7,522 nt of DNA from Nitrospinota bacterium. Its GTDB lineage: Bacteria > Nitrospinota > Nitrospinia > UBA9942. Below are positions 1-5,858 of the stretch, in pieces. The position numbers were made by a program, and so were the translations under genes. The stretch spans positions 1 to 7,522 of the forward strand of contig JACRGN010000178.1 of assembly GCA_016234205.1 (NCBI GenBank), in the 5' to 3' direction. Numbering within the stretch: position 1 is the first letter of the stretch; each line of letters starts with the position of its first letter. Under the pieces are notes generated by a model. The model did not search any database, was not told the origin of the DNA, and saw only the letters and a program-made list of their open reading frames with translations.

Positions 1-1123
1 CCTTTGCTTCCTCATATGAGCCGTCAACCATGACCGCCACTGACAATCTCTTAACCTTGCCTATAGGCTCAACCACCTTTTTAACAACTTTATTTATCTC
101 ATAGTTTATTGTCTCGCTGGTCTTCTGTGACTTTGAAGGAGTTCCTGCAGGCTGTGTCATAGGCATGGCACCTGGTATGTTTGACTGAACCCCTGGAATA
201 CCTCCCACTGCACCAGCACCCTGTGAACTATCTTCAGTCCTCTGCTCACTCCTTGCAACCTGACTGTCAGGGTCATAATTTTCCTCCATCCTCTCTACCT
301 GAGAGAAATCCACATCTGCGGTCACCCTTACAATAGCCTTATTTCTACCGAGGACATCCTCAAGCATTGTCTGCACCCTTGACTCCAATGTTTTTTCTAA
401 ATTTTGCTGATACTCCATTTGAGATGTAGTAAGTTTGGCTGCCTGAGACGAATCTCTTCCGCCTGATAAGATATTACCGTGCATATCCACAACTGTTATA
501 TCTGCAGGGTCAAGCCCTTCAACGGCACTTGCAACAAGATGGGCAATACCCTGAACCTGATTCTCTTTAAGCCTTTTACCTGCCTTGAGCTTTAGAATTA
601 CAGAGGCTGTAGTCCTTTTTTGGTCTTCTTTAAATAACACCTTCTCAGGGATGGTGATATGAACCCTTGATTGCTCCACCTCTGTAAATTTATTTATAGT
701 CCTTGCAAGCTCCCCCTGAATTGCCCTCTGGTAATTGAGTTTCTGGACAAATTCCGTCATGCCAAAACTCGTCTTATCAAATATCTCAAAACCGACACCA
801 CTCCCCTGAGGCAGTCCCTCCCCTGCAAGCTGCAGTCTAAGTTCATAAACATTACTGGAAGGCACCATTATTGAGCCGCCATCGGCTGATATCTTATATT
901 GAATCCTTTTATCTTTAAGTTTTGAAAGAATAGCTGATGCATCTTCTGAGGAAAGATTTGAGTAAAGCAGCTGGAAATCCTGTTTTTGTGCCAGAAATAT
1001 CATTACAATCATTGCAGTCAATACAATGCCGGCAGCAGCAAAAATCGCAATCCTTCTTCCGGCTGGAATTTTTTCAAGTGTTTCCTTAAGCTGATTCAAA
1101 AAACTTTTTAAAGATTCAAACAT
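1..1123 (-). CDS. fliF: Flagellar MS-ring protein FliF, N-terminal 374 residues (3' end outside window)
   Basis: FliF forms the MS ring in the inner membrane, the base on which the rod, the switch (FliG) and the export gate are assembled. I translated the minus strand from the ATG at 1123-1121 and it stays open to the window edge. A short cytoplasmic N-terminus (MFESLKSFLNQLKETLEKIP) is followed by a membrane helix at about residues 25-45. Then comes the YscJ/FliF ring-building region, with typical stretches such as LLYSNLSSEDA, GEGLPQGSGVGFEIFDK and LNYQRAIQGELARTI. The second ring domain has VRVTADVDFSQVER and is followed by a Gly/Pro/Gln-rich loop near residues 300-340. The second membrane helix and the FliG-binding tail lie beyond the window; the family usually has 520-570 residues. 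A strong AGGGGG ribosome site (1128-1133) supports the start. It is the fourth gene of the flgB-flgC-fliE-fliF run, 80 bases after fliE. Confidence 0.96.
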   Translation of the reverse strand, partial: MFESLKSFLNQLKETLEKIPAGRRIAIFAAAGIVLTAMIVMIFLAQKQDFQLLYSNLSSEDASAILSKLKDKRIQYKISADGGSIMVPSSNVYELRLQLAGEGLPQGSGVGFEIFDKTSFGMTEFVQKLNYQRAIQGELARTINKFTEVEQSRVHITIPEKVLFKEDQKRTTASVILKLKAGKRLKENQVQGIAHLVASAVEGLDPADITVVDMHGNILSGGRDSSQAAKLTTSQMEYQQNLEKTLESRVQTMLEDVLGRNKAIVRVTADVDFSQVERMEENYDPDSQVARSEQRTEDSSQGAGAVGGIPGVQSNIPGAMPMTQPAGTPSKSQKTSETINYEINKVVKKVVEPIGKVKRLSVAVMVDGSYEEAK

Positions 1124-1136
1124 AACACCCCCTATG

Positions 1137-1198
1137 TAAGAAGTAGGAAGTAGGCAGTTTGTTTTTTCTGCTTACTCCTTACTGCATACTGCTTACTG
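1137..1198. repeat. Imperfect inverted repeat of the CTGCTTACT type between fliE and fliF
   Basis: On the plus strand the arm at 1137-1158 (GTAAGAAGTAGGAAGTAGGC and two more bases) faces the arm at 1170-1198, which is built of repeated CTGCTTACT, CCTTACTGC and ATACTGCTTAC units. The two are roughly reverse complements, with small gaps, around a T-rich loop. It fills nearly all of the 80-base fliE-fliF gap and ends just before the fliF ribosome site. No T-run follows on the transcribed strand, so it does not look like an intrinsic terminator. An RNA hairpin that adjusts processing or translation of fliF is possible but is only inference. Confidence 0.7.
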
Positions 1199-1203
1199 TT
1201 TCA

Positions 1204-1512
1204 TTACACCTGCATCCTCATAACTTCCTGATATGCCTCAATAATCTTATTCCTCACCTGCATCATCAGGCGGAAAGAGACACTTGCCTTTTCCATAGAA
1301 ATCATTACATCATGGATATTCTCTGCCTTTCCCAATGCTAAATCCTTTGCAGCCTTCTCTGCCTCATTTTGAAGCCTATTAACCTCACCTATAGACTCCT
1401 TCAAGACATCGCCAAAAGGTTTTTCTGCCTTTTCGTTACTTATCCCCTTCTTTCCTCCGATAGAAAAATTTGAAATATCCCTTATACTATTAATCTTTAA
1501 TTCAGAACTCAT
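1204..1512 (-). CDS. fliE: Flagellar hook-basal body complex protein FliE
   Basis: FliE is the small adapter that sits between the MS ring (FliF) and the proximal rod (FlgB/FlgC) in the periplasm and is exported by the flagellar type III system. The product has 102 residues, the usual family size. The N-terminus is variable and polar. The conserved part is the C-terminal half, with a FGDVLKESIGEVNRLQNEA helix (about 33-51) and the signature MISMEKASVSFRLMMQVRNK at about 70-89, followed by IIEAYQEVMRMQV. The ATG at 1512-1510 is preceded by AGGAGT (1521-1526) at 8 bases, directly after the flgC stop, so fliE is closely coupled to flgC with a 14-base gap. Confidence 0.96.
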   Translation of the reverse strand: MSSELKINSIRDISNFSIGGKKGISNEKAEKPFGDVLKESIGEVNRLQNEAEKAAKDLALGKAENIHDVMISMEKASVSFRLMMQVRNKIIEAYQEVMRMQV

Positions 1513-1526
1513 GACTCATAACTCCT

Positions 1527-1955
1527 TTATCTTCCCCCAATATCCAGTGCCCTCTGTGCCATAGACTTGGAGTTGTGAATGGCTGTCACATTTGCCTCAT
1601 ACGCCCTTGTCGCCGACAGCATATCAACCATCTCTTCCATAAGATTAATGTTTGGCATGGCAACATATCCATCAGGATTTGCATCTGGATGGCTTGGATC
1701 AAATACCATTTGGGGTTCCCTTTTATCTTCAACTACCTCTGTAACCTTAACCTCACTCACTGTCTGAGATTTCAATACATCATCAAATCCACCAACTGGA
1801 ACTGCAGTAAAAACCGGGCTCTTTTTCTTATAAGGTCCGCCTTCGGGTGTCCTTGTAGTATTTACATTGGCAAGATTACTGGATACAACATCCATTCTCT
1901 TCTTCTGGGCTGTTAATCCCGATGCACTAACTTTTAAAGATGTAAACAAATCCAT
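1527..1955 (-). CDS. flgC: Flagellar proximal rod protein FlgC
   Basis: FlgC is one of the proximal rod subunits that carry torque from the MS ring through the periplasm. The product has 142 residues, slightly above the usual 130-140. The N-terminal rod helix is MDLFTSLKVSASGLTAQKKR, followed by the rod/hook family motif SSNLANVNTT at residues 25-34. A middle domain with KKKSPVFTAV and VVEDKREPQMVFDPSHPDA follows. The C-terminal coiled segment is YEANVTAIHNSKSMAQRAL from residue 119. Both ends pair as helices in the assembled rod, and both are complete here. The ATG at 1955-1953 has AGGGGG (1960-1965) four bases upstream. It lies 80 bases after flgB, with a palindromic repeat in the gap, and 14 bases before fliE. 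Confidence 0.97.
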   Translation of the reverse strand: MDLFTSLKVSASGLTAQKKRMDVVSSNLANVNTTRTPEGGPYKKKSPVFTAVPVGGFDDVLKSQTVSEVKVTEVVEDKREPQMVFDPSHPDANPDGYVAMPNINLMEEMVDMLSATRAYEANVTAIHNSKSMAQRALDIGGR

Positions 1956-1971
1956 ATAACCCCCTAAATAA

Positions 1972-2034
1972 TTTAGGATTTAAGATTTGAAATTTTAAAA
2001 AAATCCTAAATCAGAAATCATAAATCTAAAATCT
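1972..2034. repeat. Palindromic AAATCCTAAA-type repeat between flgB and flgC
   Basis: TTTAGGATTT (1972-1981) and AAATCCTAAA (2001-2010) form a perfect 10-base inverted repeat around 19 A/T-rich bases. The sequence then continues to 2034 as degenerate copies of an AAATC-type word (AAATCAG, AAATCAT, AAATCT, AAAATC). The element takes up most of the 80-base gap inside an otherwise compact operon and stops just upstream of the flgC ribosome site. Transcribed as RNA it would form an A-U-rich hairpin. There is no GC-rich stem, so an intrinsic terminator is unlikely. Confidence 0.75.
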
Positions 2035-2035
2035 T

Positions 2036-2455
2036 TTATTTGCTTCCTCCTTGGTCAATGACATATTTTAAATCGTCAAACTCCTGCCTTATAAGCTGAG
2101 CCATTGCATTATACATAATCGTATTCTCTGCCATCTTTGTAACTTCTTTATCTATGTCTACATTATTCCCGTCTATACCCGAAGGTGTATTATCAATATT
2201 TATCTCAGGCCTTATATTCTCAATGTCCCTTACCCCTCCCGGAAGATGATTGTCATTAGTCTTTTTCAAACCCTTACCTGAACCACTATCAGCAGCAGAC
2301 CTCAATTGTTCTTCAAATGAAATGTCAACAGATTTATAATTTGGTGTATCAATATTGGCAATATTTGAAGATATAATATTATGCCTCTCCGACCTTAAAT
2401 CAAGAACCTTCTTAAAAATATCTATATTCTCACCATAAATTTTTGATATATCCAT
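2036..2455 (-). CDS. flgB: Flagellar proximal rod protein FlgB
   Basis: FlgB is the first proximal rod subunit, in contact with FliE and FlgC in the periplasm. With the start at the ATG at 2455-2453 the product has 139 residues, as expected for the family. It opens with MDISKIYGENIDIFKKVLDL and carries the rod motif SSNIANIDTPNYKS at residues 29-42. The middle is variable and Gly/Ser/Asn-rich (SGSGKGLKKTNDNHLPGG). The C-terminus is VTKMAENTIMYNAMAQLIRQ followed by EFDDLKYVID. The reading frame stays open 35 codons further upstream, but that extension is hydrophobic and unlike FlgB. It also runs through the likely promoter, and GGGAG (2463-2467) directly supports the shorter start. It is the first gene of the flgB-flgC-fliE-fliF block. 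Confidence 0.95.
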   Translation of the reverse strand: MDISKIYGENIDIFKKVLDLRSERHNIISSNIANIDTPNYKSVDISFEEQLRSAADSGSGKGLKKTNDNHLPGGVRDIENIRPEINIDNTPSGIDGNNVDIDKEVTKMAENTIMYNAMAQLIRQEFDDLKYVIDQGGSK

Positions 2456-2462
2456 AATTAAT

Positions 2463-2467
2463 CTCCC
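2463..2467 (-). promoter_or_regulatory. Ribosome binding site that fixes the flgB start
   Basis: The minus strand reads GGGAG here, 7 bases before the ATG at 2455-2453. This favours the 139-residue FlgB over the longer open frame that begins at 2560. Confidence 0.75.
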
Positions 2468-2492
2468 AAATTTCAATGATGCGATTATTAAA

Positions 2493-2508
2493 TGCAAATA
2501 GGATGCCC
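2493..2508 (-). promoter_or_regulatory. Candidate sigma-54 (-24/-12) promoter of flgB
   Basis: The minus strand reads GGGCAT-CCTAT-TTGCA against the consensus TGGCAC-N5-TTGCA. The near-invariant GG and GC pairs are present at exactly the right spacing (10 bases between them), and 9 of the 11 defined positions match. Transcription would begin near 2482, leaving a leader of about 27 bases that contains the GGGAG ribosome site. Sigma-54 control of rod and ring genes is established in several flagellated lineages (for example Vibrio and Campylobacter/Helicobacter). No activator site can be identified by eye. Confidence 0.55.
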
Positions 2509-2644
2509 AAACTAAAAATAAATATAACTCCTGTAATTTCATAACGTTATAATTTATCAATGGGCAAATAATTCCCCTATTTCAAATTTTAGACTCCATT
2601 TTTCACAAAAAAGGTCATTAATTTGACATAACAAACTTTAATAA

Positions 2645-2742
2645 GCCACTGAGACACAGAGGCACAGAGTTAAGACCTGAAGTTAAGAGATTGTGGGGTT
2701 AAGAGCTCTTTTTCTTACTCTGTGTCTCCGTGCCTCTGTAGC
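2645..2742. repeat. Long imperfect inverted repeat of the CACAGAG type, between glyS and flgB
   Basis: The arm at 2645-2670 (GCCACTGAGACACAGAGG and eight more bases) and the arm at 2717-2742 (ACTCTGTGTCTCCGTGCC and eight more bases) are reverse complements at 21 of 26 positions, with no gaps. They enclose a 46-base loop. All five mismatches are transitions. The right arm is followed by AAATTTTTATAAT (2743-2755), which recurs after the related element at 4951-4992. The loop contains three GTTAAGAG-like words. Function unknown. Confidence 0.8.
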
Positions 2743-2816
2743 AAATTTTTATAATATTCTATACATGAACAGAGAGGAAAGTTTCTTTGGAAGTGCAGAA
2801 GCAAACTACTGTATGG

Positions 2817-4916
2817 CTATTTTAATATAATTATCTTCGTAAAATCAGCAAGTTCGCCATATAACTTTGATATATTACATAAAAGATTTAATCTATTCTC
2901 TCTTAAAGATTTATCATCAACCATGACCATAACTTTATCAAAAAACTTATCTACCGAACCTCTTATCTCGGCAATCTTTTTCATGGCATCAAGATACCTT
3001 TTTTCCTTAACCAATTTTTCCACATCACTTTTAATATTGATGAAGCTATCATACAATTCTCTCTCTGCATCCTCCCTGAAAAATGCCGGGTCAGGATTAC
3101 CATAATTGTTCTCTTTTACTATTCCTGACTTACTGCTTGTCAGGACAAGATTTGCTACTCTCTTAAAGGCAATAGCCAATGGCTCAAAATAAGGCAGTGT
3201 CTTAAGTTCTGACAATGCCTTCAACTTTTTTACATCGTCAAGAATATCATCAAATCTTGCAGAGAAGACTGCATCAACAACATCATGGGAAAAGCCTTCT
3301 GATACCAGCTGATTCTTAAGCCTTGATTTAAAGAATTCTATAATTTCCTTTTTTATCTCTCCCCTATTCCTTTCTAATTTTTGTCCTGCCGCATCTATCC
3401 CCTTATCTATTAAATCTGATATAGAAACTTGATAGCCATTACCTAAAATTATGTTTACAATGGCAAGGGTTTGTCTTCTTAATGCATAAGGGTCTTCTGA
3501 ACCGCTTGGAATAAGTCCAACACCGAAACAACCGACTATCGTATCTATCTTGTCAGCCATACTGACGGCTGCACCTGCATGACTCTCAGGTAATTTATCA
3601 CCAACAAATCTTGGTAGATAGTGTTCATAAATTGCATTTGCCACCTCGGGCTTTTCCCCTGAAAGCATTGCATACTCCCTGCCCATTATCCCCTGTAAAT
3701 CAGGAAACTCATAGACCATCTGAGTAACCAAATCAGCCTTGCACAAGAATGCAGCCCTTTCAGTAATCTCCTTTGAGGCAGGGGCTATTTTTTCAGAAAT
3801 ATATTTTGTAATTTGAACTACACGCTCAACTTTTTCATAATATGTCCCGAGTTTATCCTGAAAGACCACAGACTTTAATTTCTCTGTATAATCATTTAGG
3901 GATTTCTTTCTATCCTCTTCATAAAAAAATCTTGCATCCGAAAACCGAGCCTTAAGAACCCTTTCATAACCTGCCTTCATAACAGCAGGATTCTTTACCT
4001 TATTATTGCTAATGGCTATGAAATTTGGCAGGAGCCTTCCATCGGAATTTATAATAGGGAAATATCTCTGGTGCTTTTTCATGACAGAGATGAGGATTTC
4101 CTTCGGGAGTTCAAGATACTCCTTTTCAAATTCACCTAATATCGGGCATGGATACTCAACAAGATGGGTAACAGCATCTAATAAATCTGAATCCTCATAA
4201 AGAGTTCCACCAGCCATTTTAGATAGCTTACCTGCCTCTTTCAGGATGATTTCTCTCCGCTCAATATGATTGAAAATGATGTAATTGTCTTTTGTCTTTT
4301 TCTTGTAGGATGTAAAATCTTTGACTGTAAATATCTTCGGACTTAAAAACCTATGCCCAAAAGACCTATTCCCGCTTTTTACATCATCAAGTTTAAGCTT
4401 GACTACATCGCCATTATAAATAGCAAGAATCCAATGAACAGGCCTTACAAATTTTATATTTCCATCCCCCCATTTCATATACTTTGGAAAATGGATAGCA
4501 AATATCAATTTATGTAAGATTTCAGGAAGGATTTTCTTTGCTGTCTCTCCCTTATCCTCCTTTACAGCACAGAGATACTCACCTTTCTCTGTCTTTTCTA
4601 TTTTCAAATCCTCAACTTTTATACCCTGGTTTTTTGCAAAACCAATAGCGGCTTGTGTTGGAATTCCTTTATCATCAAAAGAGACCCTCTTAGGAGGACC
4701 CATTACCTTACTAACAACACCCTCCTGTCTCTCTGAAAGATTTTTAACAAGGAGGACAAGCCTCCTCGGTGAACCGAATATCTTTATCTGCTCATAGGAG
4801 AGCCTATTTTCAGTAAAAATCTTTTTTGATAATTCCTCAACCCTGCCGATTGCAGGGTTTAAATATACAGAAGGAATCTCTTCAGTCCCTATCTCTAAAA
4901 GCAGTTCTTTTGACAT
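2817..4916 (-). CDS. glyS: Glycyl-tRNA synthetase beta subunit
   Basis: GlyS is the large subunit of the alpha2beta2 glycyl-tRNA synthetase; with GlyQ it attaches glycine to tRNA-Gly in the cytoplasm. The beta subunit mainly recognises the tRNA. The product has 699 residues (E. coli about 689) and is complete. It begins with the family signature LLLEIGTEEIP (5-15), with IFGSPRRLVLLV near 46-57 and KFVRPVHWILAIYNGD at 155-170. The core has LVEYPCPILGEFEKEYLELP (252-271) and MKKHQRYFPI (279-288). The HD-like region has KADLVTQMVYEFPDLQGIMG (393-412), followed by HAGAAVSMADKIDT (446-459) and EDPYALRRQ (474-482). The C-terminal DALR-type tRNA-binding region covers about 545-690. The ATG at 4916-4914 is clear from homology, but the A/T-rich upstream sequence shows no Shine-Dalgarno site. 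Its usual partner glyQ is not adjacent. Confidence 0.97.
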   Translation of the reverse strand: MSKELLLEIGTEEIPSVYLNPAIGRVEELSKKIFTENRLSYEQIKIFGSPRRLVLLVKNLSERQEGVVSKVMGPPKRVSFDDKGIPTQAAIGFAKNQGIKVEDLKIEKTEKGEYLCAVKEDKGETAKKILPEILHKLIFAIHFPKYMKWGDGNIKFVRPVHWILAIYNGDVVKLKLDDVKSGNRSFGHRFLSPKIFTVKDFTSYKKKTKDNYIIFNHIERREIILKEAGKLSKMAGGTLYEDSDLLDAVTHLVEYPCPILGEFEKEYLELPKEILISVMKKHQRYFPIINSDGRLLPNFIAISNNKVKNPAVMKAGYERVLKARFSDARFFYEEDRKKSLNDYTEKLKSVVFQDKLGTYYEKVERVVQITKYISEKIAPASKEITERAAFLCKADLVTQMVYEFPDLQGIMGREYAMLSGEKPEVANAIYEHYLPRFVGDKLPESHAGAAVSMADKIDTIVGCFGVGLIPSGSEDPYALRRQTLAIVNIILGNGYQVSISDLIDKGIDAAGQKLERNRGEIKKEIIEFFKSRLKNQLVSEGFSHDVVDAVFSARFDDILDDVKKLKALSELKTLPYFEPLAIAFKRVANLVLTSSKSGIVKENNYGNPDPAFFREDAERELYDSFINIKSDVEKLVKEKRYLDAMKKIAEIRGSVDKFFDKVMVMVDDKSLRENRLNLLCNISKLYGELADFTKIIILK

Positions 4917-4950
4917 ATTTTATTTAAAAAATCAAAGATATTATTTTTGT

Positions 4951-4992
4951 TAACTCTGCGTTCTCTGCGTCTTTGCGGTAAATTTTTATAAT
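4951..4992. repeat. CTCTGCGT-type repeat upstream of glyS
   Basis: On the plus strand the sequence is built from the related words CTCTGCGTT, CTCTGCGTC and TTTGCGGT and runs into AAATTTTTATAAT (4980-4992). It resembles the right arm of the element at 2717-2755, and the 13-base A/T tail is identical in both. The facing arm seen in the 2645-2742 element is missing, so this is a single-arm copy. It lies about 35-75 bases upstream of the glyS start, within the expected leader or promoter region. Confidence 0.65.
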
Positions 4993-5067
4993 TTCCTTAA
5001 TATCAAGATACTTTAGCATGTTATCTGCCGTTGCGGACAGTTTTATAAAAGTCATATTTCAAGGGAT

Positions 5068-5209
5068 TGTTGCCCAAATATATTTACCCTCCAACTTACT
5101 GTTCTTTTGTGTCATTCCCACAAAAGTGGGAATCCATAAGTTGTTGAATTTACATAGACTGGATTCCCGATAGAATCATTCGGGAATGACATTTGAGTTT
5201 TGGGCAACA
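5068..5209. repeat. Outer 11-base inverted repeat around the dRS3-like element
   Basis: TGTTGCCCAAA (5068-5078) and TTTGGGCAACA (5199-5209) are perfect reverse complements. They enclose the 80-base GTCATTCCC element with 32 bases on one side and 8 on the other. The arrangement suggests either one larger compound element of about 142 bases or one repeat inserted within another. No coding sequence lies inside. Confidence 0.65.
5111..5190. repeat. dRS3-like palindromic element with GTCATTCCC ends
   Basis: The 80-base unit has perfect 9-base inverted ends, GTCATTCCC (5111-5119) and GGGAATGAC (5182-5190). Each half is also a hairpin: ATTCCC-ACAAAAGT-GGGAAT on the left, and ATTCCCGA facing TTCGGGAAT on the right. 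The left half fits the pattern ATTCCC-N8-GGGAAT published for the neisserial dRS3 repeat, where copies serve as integration sites for filamentous phage. Similar sequences occur in other lineages, so the resemblance does not place this organism in Neisseria. It has the look of a non-autonomous mobile repeat. Confidence 0.7.
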
Positions 5210-5240
5210 GACTGTCAAGACCTGTCCTTCTTTTATTCTT

Positions 5241-5810
5241 TTATTTTCTACTCAGTTCATTTTCAAATTCTTTAAGAAGTCTTAACTCTTCATCATGGAT
5301 AATTCTCATATCTAAGGAATGATAGCTTAAAATATCGCTCCTTAAAGCCTCTATATTCGGGATACAATATGTCTTAACCCAATCAAAGAATTTACCATCA
5401 GGGTCAAGTTCATAGAGAAGTTTTATTGTTTCGCATACTGGCAACTTCCATTTTAAGTCTTTATCTAAATTATGAGCAACTAAAGAGTGCCGTATTTTTT
5501 CAATTGGTTTACTCTTAATACTGTTGCAAAAAGTTTTATATTTAGTTCTATGATCCTTCGGAAGCAAATTATGTTTTCCAATAAATTCAAAAAGCTCTAA
5601 GAATCTTACTAAGGTAATAGCAATCATTGAAATTGCAAACTTATATAGAATGCGTCCAACTTGATAGGTTTCAGGTTTAGATATTCCCTTATTAGCGATA
5701 TCAGGTAGTCTTGATGCAATGACAATATCACCCACAAATTCATTTAGCAAAAGGTAAACATCTTTTACCTTATCTTTTGATGTATAGTCCTGTGCAATAT
5801 TATTTGACAT
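5241..5810 (-). CDS. Small helical protein with a HEPN-like RHSLVAH motif, function unknown
   Basis: I do not recognise a named family with certainty. With the ATG at 5810-5808 the product has 189 residues, is soluble and appears almost wholly alpha-helical. Residues 107-113 read RHSLVAH (codons 5492-5472), followed by NLDKD. This fits the R-x(4-6)-H signature of HEPN domains, often written as R-N-x-x-x-A-H in AbiU2- and AbiV-like proteins. The preceding helices (YQVGRILYKFAISMIAITLV, then RFLELFEFIG) also resemble that group. HEPN proteins are commonly RNases or RNA-binding partners in toxin-antitoxin and abortive-infection systems, but no nucleotidyltransferase or other partner gene is adjacent. 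It follows the TPR gene by 48 bases and sits between glyQ and glyS. A TTG at 5831 would add seven residues but lacks a ribosome site. The HEPN assignment is inference. Confidence 0.72.
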   Translation of the reverse strand: MSNNIAQDYTSKDKVKDVYLLLNEFVGDIVIASRLPDIANKGISKPETYQVGRILYKFAISMIAITLVRFLELFEFIGKHNLLPKDHRTKYKTFCNSIKSKPIEKIRHSLVAHNLDKDLKWKLPVCETIKLLYELDPDGKFFDWVKTYCIPNIEALRSDILSYHSLDMRIIHDEELRLLKEFENELSRK

Positions 5811-5815
5811 GGTAA

Positions 5816-5820
5816 TCCCT
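5816..5820 (-). promoter_or_regulatory. Ribosome binding site that fixes the HEPN-like gene start
   Basis: The minus strand reads AGGGA, five bases before the ATG at 5810-5808. This supports the ATG over the in-frame TTG at 5831-5829, which lies upstream of this site. Confidence 0.6.
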
Positions 5821-5858
5821 AACTTGGACAAGCCGAATAATAGATAGAAAAATGGTTT

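Larger units (their letters stand above)
2456..2816. other. Spacer between glyS and flgB (361 bases)
   Basis: It holds the flgB ribosome site and candidate sigma-54 promoter at the flgB end, and a 10-base perfect palindrome ATAACGTTAT at 2541-2550. An A/T-rich stretch follows, then a long imperfect inverted repeat (2645-2742) toward the glyS end. I see no gene in it and no convincing intrinsic terminator for glyS: the only small stem just after the glyS stop (AAAG-AAA-CTTT near 2780) lacks a T-run. Confidence 0.7.
4917..5240. other. Repeat-filled spacer between the HEPN-like gene and glyS (324 bases)
   Basis: From the glyS end it contains an A/T-rich leader, a CTCTGCGT-type repeat (4951-4992), about 75 bases with no clear feature, and a nested inverted-repeat element (5068-5209). 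I looked for a T-box leader (the conserved TGGNACCGCG stretch), a riboswitch and a clear sigma-70 promoter for glyS and saw none. No reading frame here looks like a gene. Confidence 0.65.

Noticed and set aside
1137..1198. CRISPR-like array in the CTGCTTACT words
   Set aside because: The words are short, degenerate and contiguous with no unique spacers, and there are no cas genes nearby. The same holds for the TTCGTG and AAATC words.
2456..2560. N-terminal extension of FlgB starting at 2560 (174 residues)
   Set aside because: The added 35 residues are hydrophobic and unlike any FlgB. They overlap the likely sigma-54 promoter, and a ribosome site favours the ATG at 2455.
2770..2800. Intrinsic terminator after glyS
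   Set aside because: Only a 4-base A/T stem is present and no T-run follows it.
5024..5046. Plus-strand terminator-like stem (CTGCCG-TTG-CGGACAG followed by TTTT)
   Set aside because: The stem is short with a bulge, and no gene on the plus strand would use it.
4917..5240. T-box or riboswitch leader for glyS
   Set aside because: The conserved TGGNACCGCG stretch and a specifier stem are not visible. The ACCGC string near 4976 belongs to the CTCTGCGT-type repeat.
5811..5831. TTG start at 5831 for the HEPN-like gene
   Set aside because: No ribosome site precedes it, and AGGGA at 5816-5820 is well placed for the ATG at 5810.
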